64,000 nt of DNA from contig NZ_SNUE01000002.1 of assembly GCF_012027425.1 (NCBI RefSeq), positions 124,001-188,000 on the forward strand. Direction: 5' to 3'. Every line of letters begins with the position of its first letter. The first letter of the stretch is position 1. The DNA comes from Thermococcus sp. MV5. GTDB lineage: Archaea; Methanobacteriota_B; Thermococci; Thermococcales; Thermococcaceae. Made by a program: the position numbers and the translations under genes. Positions 21,857 to 30,163 of this stretch are shown here, one piece after another. The notes under the pieces are model-generated. The model ran no database searches. It had not been told where the DNA came from and saw nothing but the letters and a program-made list of their open reading frames with translations.

Positions 21857-22446
21857 TTCTTCACATTTAACCCTTCAACAGCAACTTTCTTGGGACAATA
21901 CTTTACTTCACAATAACTGCAAACTACTCTCTCCTTGCTTTTCTCAGGAGTATGAAGAACCAGTTTCTTAAATCCAGGTATGTCTTTTATTTTTACAAAC
22001 ACGTCCACGGGTAATGTCCCATCTATAACTATATATGCCTTGGCGTCTTCTTGTCTCAAATTTCTACTAAAAATCTCCATAATCGGCACATTACTCTCGT
22101 GAAGGTACCTCAAGAGTTCAGAAAGAGCAAATGAGTAATCTGCCTTCTCAAGCTCTATTTCTAATACTTCCCACCCCATAATTGGTGCCATGGTTATTAA
22201 ACTTGGGAGGGGATTTAATTTTTCGAATATCATCTTTAATGGGTAGGTCTTTTCTATGTACTCAATGGTATGATAGACTATTTTTCTGTTAACTCCAATT
22301 ATACGAGATAGTTCACTTATTGGGACTTCCACATTTCTCAGATATATCTTACTGTTCCTTACACTCAGTCCATTCTCAAAAAGAAACTCCGCAACTTTTC
22401 TTCTTGCTGGGAAATTCTTAAAATAAGCATCTAATATGAGCATCAT
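21853..22446 (-). CDS. Transcriptional regulator with HTH and ACT-like domain (COG2150 family)
   Basis: A 197-residue protein. The N-terminal 75 residues form a winged helix ([13 protein letters not shown], then [24 protein letters not shown]); the middle looks like an ACT-type amino-acid sensing domain ([36 protein letters not shown]). It ends with [10 protein letters not shown], a cysteine cluster that may bind metal. The archaeal COG2150 family is annotated as regulators of amino acid metabolism. A palindrome 14-33 bases upstream of the ATG is a likely autoregulatory site. GAGGTGA precedes the start. Confidence 0.78.
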   Translation of the reverse strand: MMLILDAYFKNFPARRKVAEFLFENGLSVRNSKIYLRNVEVPISELSRIIGVNRKIVYHTIEYIEKTYPLKMIFEKLNPLPSLITMAPIMGWEVLEIELEKADYSFALSELLRYLHESNVPIMEIFSRNLRQEDAKAYIVIDGTLPVDVFVKIKDIPGFKKLVLHTPEKSKERVVCSYCEVKYCPKKVAVEGLNVKN

Positions 22447-22459
22447 CTTTGATCACCTC

Positions 22460-22479
22460 TTATACAACATTGTGTATAA
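22460..22479. promoter_or_regulatory. Palindromic operator candidate of the COG2150 regulator
   Basis: TTATACA and TGTATAA arms of 7 bases separated by 6 bases, placed between the promoter region and the ribosome-binding site of the regulator gene. The position fits autorepression. Confidence 0.5.
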
Positions 22480-22572
22480 ATGAATATTTAAGCTTTTCTA
22501 CACTCAAATTGCGGCAAGTTTTAAAACATCTCTCCCAATATGCAAAACAGTGGAGAAAACATCAGAAAGGTG

Positions 22573-24561
22573 ATGCTTATTCTAGTTATTGGTATAGATA
22601 TAATCAGTGAAGAGACAAAACGCTTCGCTGTGGTTAGTTGGTTTAATGGAAGATTAATTAAAAATGGCGAGTTTACATTTTATCGATTAGTACGATTTAT
22701 ACGGGCTAAACAGCCGAATATAGTTGCCACAGATAATATATATGAACTTGGAGAGTACTTAAGAAAATTCATAAGAGCTCTACCTCAAGGGACAAAGATT
22801 GTTCAAGTAACTGGAAGACCCGGAGAACAGAGATCACTCTGGAGTTTAGCTAGAGAACATGGAATTAGAGTTGGGGATAAGTTTAATCCCTATGAAGAAG
22901 CAAAAGTATGTGCTCTCCTAGCCGCTAGGGGAATTGGTTATGAAGTTTTGGCCTTTGAAGATGAAGTCATTATCAAAGTTTCAAGAGGAAGAAGTCAGGG
23001 AAAGGGTGGTTGGAGCCAAGACCGTTATAGAAGAAGAGTCCACAACTTAATACAAAACAAAGTGAGAGAGATTGAAGAGAGCCTAAAAAAAGCCAATATT
23101 CCCTTTGACCTAGAGATCAAAGAAAAAGACCAAGGATTAGAAAGAGGGGAGTTCAGAGTATATGCATCTAGAGAAGAACTTACAGGACTAATAAAACCTA
23201 TGCGTGGAGGAGATGTTGAAGTACGGATACATCCTGTCGAGAGAAAAACCTTTGAGTTTGTCCCACTAAAAAGCGAAAGTGCAATAAGAGAGAGAAAGAG
23301 TATCATTGTTGGGCTTGATCCAGGCATAACAGTGGGAATTGCTGCTTTAGACCTCAATGGACAGGTATTGACAACATACAGCGAGCGAAATATGGCAGTT
23401 AGTGACATAATCAGATTCATAAGTGAAATCGGACACCCCATAATAATAGCTACTGACGTAAATCCAGCTCCGGGATTAGTGGAAAAAATGGCACGATCCT
23501 TCAAGGCTGTTCTCTTTGTGCCAAGAGAGAGTCTAAAGGTGGAAGAAAAGAACGAGCTTTTGAGAAACCTTGGAGTGACTGTAGAAGATGACCACCAAAG
23601 AGACGCCCTAACAGCAGCCTATAAGGCATATCTACGTTTAAAACCGAAGCTCGATCATGTAGACGCAAAACTTAGAGAGTTGGGGATTGCGGGAAAAGGA
23701 GAAGAGATAAAAGCCCTTGTTTTACAGGGATATAACTTGGGCGAGGCCATACTAAAAGCAAAAGAGAAAGAAAAACCAAAAGAAGAAATTAGAGTAGTAG
23801 AAGAGAAAGAGCCCTCTGTGGACCTTGGCCCATACCTCGAAAAAATAAAAGAACTTGAAAAAACCATAGAATTTCTAGAGAAAGAAAACCAAGAACTAAG
23901 AGCCATGATTGAAGAACAACGGAAGGTCATTGAAAATCTAGAAACTAAGATTGCTACATACGATGAGAAAATTAGGGAAAAGATACTCAGGACCAAAGAG
24001 ATAGAAGTAAAAGAAAAGAGGATAGCATATCTTGAAAAAGAACTAAGAGAGGCAAAATCTATCATAGAAAAATTAAGCAAAGACCTGGTTTTAGCTAAGA
24101 GAATGCACCTCTTGGAGCTTAAAGGAAGTGCTGTGCCCATTAAAGTCATTGAAAACTTAACCTGGAAAGAACTCGAAGAATTGGAACGTTCCACTGGTAT
24201 CAAAAAAGACGATGTCCTTTACATCCTCAACCCTGCTGGTGCTGGCAGAAGTATAGGAGAACACTTATCAGAAAAAAGAATAAAAGCCATAATAAGTGCA
24301 AAGCCCCTGCCCAATGTTATTTATGAAGCGTTGAAAGATAATAAGATTCCAATCTTCTATGAAGATGAAATTGAAGTAAAACGAGTAGATGAATTCGCCA
24401 TAGTAGATAGAAAAGAGCTTGAAAAAGCTATAGAAAAAAAATTAAATCAATGGAAAGAAGAAGAAAAACAAAAAGAAATTCAAGAGTTCTTAAGACTTGT
24501 CGAAGAATACAAGCTGGAGAGGATTAAAGAGCTTAAGAAAAAGGCTGATGAAGAACATTAG
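22573..24561 (+). CDS. DUF460 protein: RuvC/RNase H-fold domain plus long coiled coil (COG2433)
   Basis: A 662-residue archaeal protein. An N-terminal region begins with LVIGIDIISEETKRFAVVSW, a first RNase H-like strand. After about residue 240 a second RNase H/RuvC-like domain follows: IIVGLDPGITVGIAALD, then IIIATDVNP, and DDHQRDALTAAYKAY, whose Asp residues match the metal-binding set of RuvC-type resolvases. A Glu/Lys-rich coiled coil covers about residues 410-530 and a mixed C-terminal domain ends the protein. The family is uncharacterised to my knowledge. ATG 22573 follows AGGTGATG; the upstream in-frame ATG at 22540 is less likely. Confidence 0.85.
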   Translation: MLILVIGIDIISEETKRFAVVSWFNGRLIKNGEFTFYRLVRFIRAKQPNIVATDNIYELGEYLRKFIRALPQGTKIVQVTGRPGEQRSLWSLAREHGIRVGDKFNPYEEAKVCALLAARGIGYEVLAFEDEVIIKVSRGRSQGKGGWSQDRYRRRVHNLIQNKVREIEESLKKANIPFDLEIKEKDQGLERGEFRVYASREELTGLIKPMRGGDVEVRIHPVERKTFEFVPLKSESAIRERKSIIVGLDPGITVGIAALDLNGQVLTTYSERNMAVSDIIRFISEIGHPIIIATDVNPAPGLVEKMARSFKAVLFVPRESLKVEEKNELLRNLGVTVEDDHQRDALTAAYKAYLRLKPKLDHVDAKLRELGIAGKGEEIKALVLQGYNLGEAILKAKEKEKPKEEIRVVEEKEPSVDLGPYLEKIKELEKTIEFLEKENQELRAMIEEQRKVIENLETKIATYDEKIREKILRTKEIEVKEKRIAYLEKELREAKSIIEKLSKDLVLAKRMHLLELKGSAVPIKVIENLTWKELEELERSTGIKKDDVLYILNPAGAGRSIGEHLSEKRIKAIISAKPLPNVIYEALKDNKIPIFYEDEIEVKRVDEFAIVDRKELEKAIEKKLNQWKEEEKQKEIQEFLRLVEEYKLERIKELKKKADEEH

Positions 24562-24851
24562 ACTCCATTTAGAAGTTCTCGAAGTAATCTTAAATATTTT
24601 CCAGTCTCTTCAGCTCCTTTGTTTGTTATTTCAATAGCAGTTCTTGGTCTGTCTGCGAAGACTTTTGTTAACTTTACGTAGCCAGCTTTTTCTAATGTCC
24701 TTAAATGGGAATCCAAGTTACCTGGAGTTACATCTAAAATTTTTTGTACTTCTTTAAACAGAACCCTTCCTCTTGGGAGGAGATAAAGCATAACACCTAA
24801 CCTGATGGGATTTCCAAGCACATGGTTTTTCACCAGCTCCTTTAGTTCCAT
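24558..24851 (-). CDS. Winged-helix DNA-binding regulator
   Basis: A 97-residue wHTH protein. The recognition region is FKEVQKILDVTPGNLDSHLRTLEKAGYVKLTKVF, followed by the wing RPRTAIEITNKG. This pattern is common in small archaeal regulators of the HTH_27 type that sit next to a membrane protein. It is last in a two-gene operon with the membrane protein at 24856 (4-base gap) and probably represses it. A perfect palindrome at 25518-25534 upstream of that operon is the best operator candidate. Confidence 0.85.
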   Translation of the reverse strand: MELKELVKNHVLGNPIRLGVMLYLLPRGRVLFKEVQKILDVTPGNLDSHLRTLEKAGYVKLTKVFADRPRTAIEITNKGAEETGKYLRLLRELLNGV

Positions 24852-24855
24852 GGGA

Positions 24856-25467
24856 TCACCCTAGAGTTTTAAATGCTGAGTAGATATATGCTAGGGCTGT
24901 TAACCCGAATGCAAACGCTACAGCGAATCCTGCATAGACCATTGCAACGTTGGCAACTTTTGGAATCAGTGGAATAGCCAACGCTGGAATCAAAAACGCT
25001 GGAATCATCTCCTTCTCTAGCCTTTTTCCAAAGTGCCAGAATGCCAGAAACATTCCAAAAACTGCCCAGCTTATGAAGATTAAATATCCAATCCCCAATG
25101 CTACTAAAGATTCAAACGTTTCTGAAAGGTATTTTGGTATAGCAATCCAGCCAACTGCGAACCCAGATATCCAGGAAAGGGTTATTGCCCATCCAAACGC
25201 TGAGGAGCTTTCCATTTTTCTTCCTGCGCTCAAGTGTAGCTTTACTATCCTTTCCCAAATTATCTTCGTAAAATATGCAAACACCCCGAATGCCAAAGTC
25301 CAATATATAGCTGTTAACTGCCATGGAATTGTTTTTAGTGGCCCAATTATGAGATAATAAAACACCATTATAACTACCCAAACCTGAAACTGCATTGCTA
25401 CATATATCTTTCCTACAGCAATAAGCTTTTCCTCAACCCTCTCTAACACAGCCTTCAGTTCTTCCAT
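24856..25467 (-). CDS. Multi-spanning membrane protein paired with wHTH regulator
   Basis: A 203-residue protein with an N-terminal charged helix (MEELKAVLERVEEKLI) and five to six hydrophobic helices from about residue 25 onward. No transporter signature is visible. Gene pairs of this kind (membrane protein and small wHTH) recur in Thermococcales and Methanosarcinales and are thought to sense membrane or solute stress, but the role is unknown. The start at 25467 follows GGTGAG. Divergent from the radical SAM gene at 25568. Confidence 0.7.
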   Translation of the reverse strand: MEELKAVLERVEEKLIAVGKIYVAMQFQVWVVIMVFYYLIIGPLKTIPWQLTAIYWTLAFGVFAYFTKIIWERIVKLHLSAGRKMESSSAFGWAITLSWISGFAVGWIAIPKYLSETFESLVALGIGYLIFISWAVFGMFLAFWHFGKRLEKEMIPAFLIPALAIPLIPKVANVAMVYAGFAVAFAFGLTALAYIYSAFKTLG

Positions 25468-25517
25468 GGTTCTCACCATTCCTAAATTTAACTTTGAGAT
25501 ATTTAAACCAATAAGAC

Positions 25518-25534
25518 TTTCTGAAATTCAGAAA
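25518..25534. promoter_or_regulatory. Perfect inverted repeat in divergent promoter region
   Basis: TTTCTGAA-A-TTCAGAAA, 8-base arms around one base, lying between the membrane-protein/wHTH operon (minus) and the radical SAM gene (plus). A small TCTCGAGA palindrome follows at 25545-25552. The first site is the natural candidate for the wHTH regulator encoded in the operon. Confidence 0.55.
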
Positions 25535-25567
25535 AAATTTAAGTTCTCGAGACTCTAAATTAAAATG

Positions 25568-26581
25568 ATGAAGATTGAAGAACTTTACCAGAAAAAAGGC
25601 AATAAAATTAGATGCCTTGTTTGTGAGAGGCAATGTATAATTGCTGAGGGGAAACGAGGAATATGCAAAAACTATGCCAACTTAAGTGGTAGGCTAATTC
25701 ATCTCGGGTATGGAAAGCTGAGTGCAGTCGAGAGCAGACCAATTGAGATAAAGCCCTTTTTCCATTATTATCCAAATTCAACTGCATTAACTTTTTCTGG
25801 CTTTGGGTGTAACTTTTACTGTCCATGGTGCCAGAATTACCATTTAAGCTTCTCCGAGCCACCAGAGGATACTAGAGAGGTTCTTCCGGAGGAACTTGTG
25901 AACTTAGCCCTAAAAAGCGGAGATAATGGCCTTTGCGCGAGTTTTAATGAACCCGCTACCCTTTATACCTACCTCCTTGACAGCTTTGAGTTAGCAGGGA
26001 GGGAAGGCCTCTACAGTTGCTTGGTAACGAATGGTTATTTCACCACTAAAGCCCTGAAAAGACTTATCGAAAGCGGGGCTTCTGGTTTCAGCATAGATAT
26101 CAAAGGGTGCCCTGAAATGAAGGTTTTAAGTACCGTAGATCACAAAAAGGTTTTTAGAAACGCAAAAGAGGCCCTAAACTTAGGTGCCCATGTTGAAATG
26201 GTTTATCTCATTGTTACCAACACCAACGATTTTGAAGAGTGCTATCGCTGGATCTTCAAAAAGCACGTAGAATTGCTTGGAGAAGACACTCCTCTCCATA
26301 TAAACCGCTATTATCCCATGAATTACTGGGGGGAGAAAGAAACCCCTGTAAAGAGACTGCTGATGTTAAAAGAGGTGGCTCAAAGGGAGTACAACTTAAA
26401 TTATGTCTACATTGGAAATATCGGCTCAATTAAACACGAAACTACTTACTGTCCAAAATGTGGAGAGAAACTTATAATTCGCTCCGCTTACAGGGTTTTA
26501 ACATGGCGACTAACAAAAAACAATAAATGTCCAAAATGTGGAACTAAAATTCCGATCTATGGAGAATTCAACCCATTTTGA
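25568..26581 (+). CDS. Radical SAM protein, PflA/AmmeMemoRadiSam-like, with C-terminal zinc ribbon
   Basis: A 337-residue protein of the COG1180 activase type. An N-terminal cysteine set (C16, C19, C23, C33) precedes the radical SAM cysteines C81, C85 and C88 in GCNFYCPWCQN. NEPATLYTYLLD and GFSIDIKGCPEM follow the usual barrel. The last 55 residues form a zinc ribbon with two CPKCG knuckles, an extra over ordinary PflA proteins. The substrate is unknown; AmmeMemoRadiSam proteins are often linked to two other genes that are not seen next to it. ATG 25568 and 25565 are both possible. Confidence 0.82.
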   Translation: MKIEELYQKKGNKIRCLVCERQCIIAEGKRGICKNYANLSGRLIHLGYGKLSAVESRPIEIKPFFHYYPNSTALTFSGFGCNFYCPWCQNYHLSFSEPPEDTREVLPEELVNLALKSGDNGLCASFNEPATLYTYLLDSFELAGREGLYSCLVTNGYFTTKALKRLIESGASGFSIDIKGCPEMKVLSTVDHKKVFRNAKEALNLGAHVEMVYLIVTNTNDFEECYRWIFKKHVELLGEDTPLHINRYYPMNYWGEKETPVKRLLMLKEVAQREYNLNYVYIGNIGSIKHETTYCPKCGEKLIIRSAYRVLTWRLTKNNKCPKCGTKIPIYGEFNPF

Positions 26582-26583
26582 AA

Positions 26584-27531
26584 TTATTCCTTTTTTCTTT
26601 GCCTTTGTTGAACTTGAAATCTAAAATTGCATGCTTTACAAATTTCTCCCGTTGTAGGTTGACCACAAATTTTACAACGATTAAGGTCTCTATGAGCATA
26701 AGTCTTTGCTAGGAGAGGAAACATTTTATCATAACTCCTCAAAATTTGATACTTGGTTCCAGGATGTTTTTCCTCCATTTCATTTACCCAATCCCTTATT
26801 TCGGCTCTAAAGGCTTCTATAGCATATGGGCATTCGCTGAAATCTACTTCAATATTGTTTAAGACTGCATAGAGAACTATCTCCTTTTCTGGAACTTCTC
26901 TAAGGGGTTTTATTCTTGGAACAAGTCCCTCATGGATCACTTCATAATATGGACCTGTCCTTCCAAGTCTTGCCACGTCTCCTCTCATTATATTCATAAG
27001 GAACATCTGCACTTCATCATCTAGGTTGTGTCCAACAGCTAGTTTATCGGCTTCCACATCTTGAGCCGCATAGTTTATAAGCCACCTTCTCCATACGCCA
27101 CAATAAGAACAAGCCCCCACACGTTCTCGCTTTTCAAAGCTCCCCATTATACTAACAGTTTCATCTAGAGAGAACCCAATATACTCTTTAAACGAATAAA
27201 TTCTATGTTCAATTCCAAGTTTTTCAGCATTTTTTTTGGCAATCTCAACGCTTTCGGGCCTGTAACCTTCTATTCCCTCATCTATGGTGATCGCAACTAT
27301 TTCAAATGGAAACTTTTGGCTCAATTTGTGAAGAATGTGAAGCAAGACGACACTATCTTTTCCACCACTCACGCCAACTGCTATTCTATCCCCTCTCTTA
27401 ATCAAAGCGTATTTCCTTACAGTTTGCTTTACTTTACTCTCGACCATTTCATTAAAATGTTTGTGACAGTAAAACTTGCCTTCATACTTAGCATGATATA
27501 CAGCGTCCCTTCCACATTTTGTGCACTTCAT
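26584..27531 (-). CDS. ttuA: tRNA-5-methyluridine(54) 2-sulfurtransferase (TtuA/Ncs6 family)
   Basis: A 315-residue PP-loop enzyme. The N-terminal zinc site is C3, C6, C22 and H25, the ATP-binding SGGKDS is at residues 55-60, and C141/C144 in CSYCG with a later Cys (SECPY) match the iron-sulfur cluster ligands known in Thermus and Pyrococcus TtuA. A second zinc site CKICG...CKAC is at the C-terminus. It thiolates U54 of tRNA, a thermostabilising change, with sulfur from a TtuB-like carrier. The MoaD-like protein at 495-716 is a possible donor. Ncs6 (U34) specificity is the alternative. Confidence 0.88.
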   Translation of the reverse strand: MKCTKCGRDAVYHAKYEGKFYCHKHFNEMVESKVKQTVRKYALIKRGDRIAVGVSGGKDSVVLLHILHKLSQKFPFEIVAITIDEGIEGYRPESVEIAKKNAEKLGIEHRIYSFKEYIGFSLDETVSIMGSFEKRERVGACSYCGVWRRWLINYAAQDVEADKLAVGHNLDDEVQMFLMNIMRGDVARLGRTGPYYEVIHEGLVPRIKPLREVPEKEIVLYAVLNNIEVDFSECPYAIEAFRAEIRDWVNEMEEKHPGTKYQILRSYDKMFPLLAKTYAHRDLNRCKICGQPTTGEICKACNFRFQVQQRQRKKE

Positions 27532-27646
27532 CTTTTACTCGCCTCACTGCAGAAAAAAGATTCTCTTTTAAAAACCTTTCCTCATAGCAAAAAAGTTTAA
27601 ATAAATTTCACTCCAACTTATATCAATAGTTTTTGCGGTGATTACT

Positions 27647-28381
27647 ATGAAACTGATAAAAACAAATATTTCATCATTGGACGAAACCCTTGGAGGAGGG
27701 CTTATAGAAGACAGCATCCTTCTCATCACCTATGACACCTATTCACAAGGATGGACTCTGGGTTTTGAAATCCTAAGAAACAGGATAAAAGAAGGGGACT
27801 TTGGAGTTATAATAAACTCGGTAGTCCCACTCTCAATGCTCAATCTAGAATTAAAACGAATAGGATTTGATCTCTTTGAAGAAGGGGAGAAAAACAGGTT
27901 GGGAGTCATAGACATTTTCGCTTCATTCTACGGAATAGAGTATCCGCAACCATACGTCTTCTATGAAAAAATGGATCCTGAAACGTATCTTCCCAAAGTT
28001 ATGGGGATTTATAGAAAAATGTTAAAAAAACAAATAAAAGACAGAAGACCCATTGGGATCCAAGTAACTGCAGATGGTTTTGCATTTTTAATAGGAGAGG
28101 AAGCTGAAATCCGAAATCTCCATAAAAACCTTGCAGCAAAGGAAAACGCCCTCATTCACGAAAAAAGAAAAAGGCCAATAAACATAACCCTTCTCAATAG
28201 AGATCGTGTTTCTCAAAGATTCCTCTCATGGATCTCCCTTTATAGTCAATATCAAATAGACTTCAGTTCACAAGAAGGACAAGTGGAGGAGAAAATGTTC
28301 ATTAGAAAATCCCCGTTGCCGAAATTCAAGCCAACAACACGCATTTTCAAACTGAAAAATGGGCGGATAAAAATCATTTAA
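27647..28381 (+). CDS. KaiC/RecA-like protein with degenerate Walker A
   Basis: A 244-residue protein with the KaiC-type opening SSLDETLGGGLIEDSILLIT. Where a P-loop GxxGxGKT is expected it reads YDTYSQGWTLGFEIL, so ATP binding by the usual loop is lost. The remainder follows the RecA fold (FGVIINSVVPLSMLNLELKRIGF), then a charged segment and a basic tail. I know no function; inactive KaiC-like proteins are frequent in Thermococcales. ATG 27647 follows GCGGTGAT. Two other KaiC-related proteins lie at 39118 and 45211. Confidence 0.65.
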   Translation: MKLIKTNISSLDETLGGGLIEDSILLITYDTYSQGWTLGFEILRNRIKEGDFGVIINSVVPLSMLNLELKRIGFDLFEEGEKNRLGVIDIFASFYGIEYPQPYVFYEKMDPETYLPKVMGIYRKMLKKQIKDRRPIGIQVTADGFAFLIGEEAEIRNLHKNLAAKENALIHEKRKRPINITLLNRDRVSQRFLSWISLYSQYQIDFSSQEGQVEEKMFIRKSPLPKFKPTTRIFKLKNGRIKII

Positions 28382-28886
28382 CGAGTTCTATAACAAACTT
28401 GACAGCCTCTTTCACACTTTTTGTAAACCTAACCTTTACAAGTTTTTTATGATCAAAATAGCCATCAATGGCCAAAAACTCCAATCTATCGCTTGCATAT
28501 CCCGTATCCACTAGGATAACTACAGGTTTTGAGTAGTCATATGCCATTAGCGCTTCTACCATGGTACCAATTCCCCCACCCAGAACTACTAAGACATCTG
28601 CAGAGTTAAGCATGATAGCGCTTCTCTCAACAAAATCCATCCCTGTTTTTATCCTAATTGTGTTAAACTTGTTCCCTTCCTGTTTTTCAGGGAGTATTCC
28701 TACCACAATGCCTCCGAGTTTTGTAAACTCTTCGCTCACAATCTCCATTATTCCTCCTCTGCCACCGGTAAGTAGAACAACATGATCTTTATACTTAGCC
28801 AATTCCCTAGCAAACTCTTTTGCCTTTTCAACAGCTTTTGGAAATGGTTGGGAATCACTTGACCCGGCTATTGCTATCTGAATCAT
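28374..28886 (-). CDS. LOG/TIGR00725-type Rossmann-fold protein
   Basis: A 170-residue SLOG-fold protein. GGRGGIMEIVSEE and VLGGGIGTMVEALMAY are the two conserved nucleotide-contact stretches; the family was once called putative lysine decarboxylase and includes cytokinin-riboside monophosphate hydrolases and molybdenum-cofactor carriers. The typical PGGxGTxxE motif is here LGGGIGTMVE, which fits the TIGR00725 subgroup (moco-carrier-like). The exact role is open. It lies 4 bases from the S2P gene on the same strand. Confidence 0.82.
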   Translation of the reverse strand: MIQIAIAGSSDSQPFPKAVEKAKEFARELAKYKDHVVLLTGGRGGIMEIVSEEFTKLGGIVVGILPEKQEGNKFNTIRIKTGMDFVERSAIMLNSADVLVVLGGGIGTMVEALMAYDYSKPVVILVDTGYASDRLEFLAIDGYFDHKKLVKVRFTKSVKEAVKFVIELVK

Positions 28887-28890
28887 GTGA

Positions 28891-30024
28891 TCACCCCAAT
28901 AGGTTTCTTAAAGCAGGAAATAGATTAATTGCCAATAGAAACAGTCCTACACCCACAAAAAGATATGTTATGGACTTTGCTATCTTCGAAGGTAAGAAGC
29001 TCTTGAGAATATCGTCCAACATTTTTCCTCCATCTAAAGGTATAATGGGAAAGAGGTTCATTAACCCTATGCCTAAGTTAAGTATGTATATCCAGTACAG
29101 AGAGAAAGAGATTGGAAGGATAATGGTGTCAAATCCTATTTTCGATGTTATGTGTTGGGCTGGATAAACCCCTAAATATCCCTTCTTGGGATTATCTGGA
29201 TGTGAACCGAGGGAAATATTGAATTTTAACATGTTACCATTCCTAAGTACTCCAACCTCTATCATTTGACCAGCAGTTGTTTTATTCATTATGTCAAAAA
29301 ACTCTTCCACTGCCTTGATTTCTTGCCCGTCTATACTAATTATAACATCCCCTTTTTGTAAATAGTTCTGAGCAGGCCCTTCTGGAACCAAATTCGAGAT
29401 TTCAACTCCTGCAGGTTGTATAATAGGAGTTAAGACAAAACTCAACAGCAAGAGTGCAGTAAAAGCTGCCACGATATTCCCCATGGAACCAGCGGCATAT
29501 ACCCGTAATCGACTCAATAACGATGCCTTATTGAGTGCCTCTTCATCAGGTTCAACAAACGCCCCAGGAATTACAAAAAAGAGCACAAGACCCACAGATT
29601 TTAATGGTAACCCTTCTGCTCTTGCAACAAACCCATGACTAAGCTCATGGACAAACATAACTACAATTAGACCGACCAATCCATACCACAATGGAATAGT
29701 AACCCCTGGAATCACGAGTTGAACACCAGGAGTGGCCGTTTTCGTCTTAAGACTTTGTAAAGCCAAGTTAAAGAGAGTATAGAACACATATGCCATTCCT
29801 ATAAAACCAATCCCTATAGCAAGGGTAGAGTAAGTTTTCCAGAACTTCCTAAATTTTGTACCCACGTGATCTATAAAATCTACAAAACGTTTGGTTCTCC
29901 ATAAAGCAACAAAAAAGTCAATTTGCAGACCTTCTTCTTTTTCCTCTCGATAATTCTTTCCAATGATATAAAGTATCCCCCAAAAACCAATGATCACTGC
30001 CACTACTGTGATTAAATCCACCAT
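28891..30024 (-). CDS. Site-2 protease-like M50 metallopeptidase with PDZ domain
   Basis: A 377-residue intramembrane protease. The zinc site HELSH sits in a membrane helix (MFVHELSHGFVARAEG) and the third ligand Asp is in NLFPIIPLDGGKML. Between them a PDZ domain is visible (ISNLVPEGPAQNYLQKGDVIISIDG). About eight membrane helices. S2P enzymes cut transmembrane anchors of regulators or signal peptides. The start at 30024 follows GGTGGAG. Co-directional with the LOG protein gene, suggesting a shared transcript. Confidence 0.92.
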   Translation of the reverse strand: MVDLITVVAVIIGFWGILYIIGKNYREEKEEGLQIDFFVALWRTKRFVDFIDHVGTKFRKFWKTYSTLAIGIGFIGMAYVFYTLFNLALQSLKTKTATPGVQLVIPGVTIPLWYGLVGLIVVMFVHELSHGFVARAEGLPLKSVGLVLFFVIPGAFVEPDEEALNKASLLSRLRVYAAGSMGNIVAAFTALLLLSFVLTPIIQPAGVEISNLVPEGPAQNYLQKGDVIISIDGQEIKAVEEFFDIMNKTTAGQMIEVGVLRNGNMLKFNISLGSHPDNPKKGYLGVYPAQHITSKIGFDTIILPISFSLYWIYILNLGIGLMNLFPIIPLDGGKMLDDILKSFLPSKIAKSITYLFVGVGLFLLAINLFPALRNLLG

Positions 30025-30105
30025 TCTCTCCACCAGATTTCACTTCTAAAGGGGGTTTAAAAAGATAGTGCATATCCTTAAAAAGAAAAGATACCAATAT
30101 AAAAA

Positions 30106-30163
30106 TGCAATGATGATTGATGGGCGAACCGAGGGATGAGGAAGGTTAGGTGATCGCTGAGCA
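30106..30163 (+). ncRNA. C/D box sRNA (2'-O-methylation guide)
   Basis: Boxes in order: C ATGATGA (30110-30116), 12-base guide, D-prime CCGA (30129-30132), GGG spacer, C-prime ATGAGGA (30136-30142), 14-base guide, D CTGA (30157-30160). TGC before C and GCA after D can form the terminal stem. The D-prime guide TTGATGGGCGAA is complementary, with one G-U, to TTCGCCCATTAA of 23S rRNA domain V next to the peptidyl transferase centre (recalled archaeal sequence); the fifth base from D-prime would direct methylation of the C after TTCG. It occupies the whole gap between the S2P and lplA genes, on the opposite strand. Confidence 0.85.

Noticed and set aside
30143-30156. D guide of the sRNA pairing with the 16S 3-prime end GATCACCT
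   Set aside because: Only eight bases match, the anti-Shine-Dalgarno end is an unlikely methylation target, so I do not assign it.
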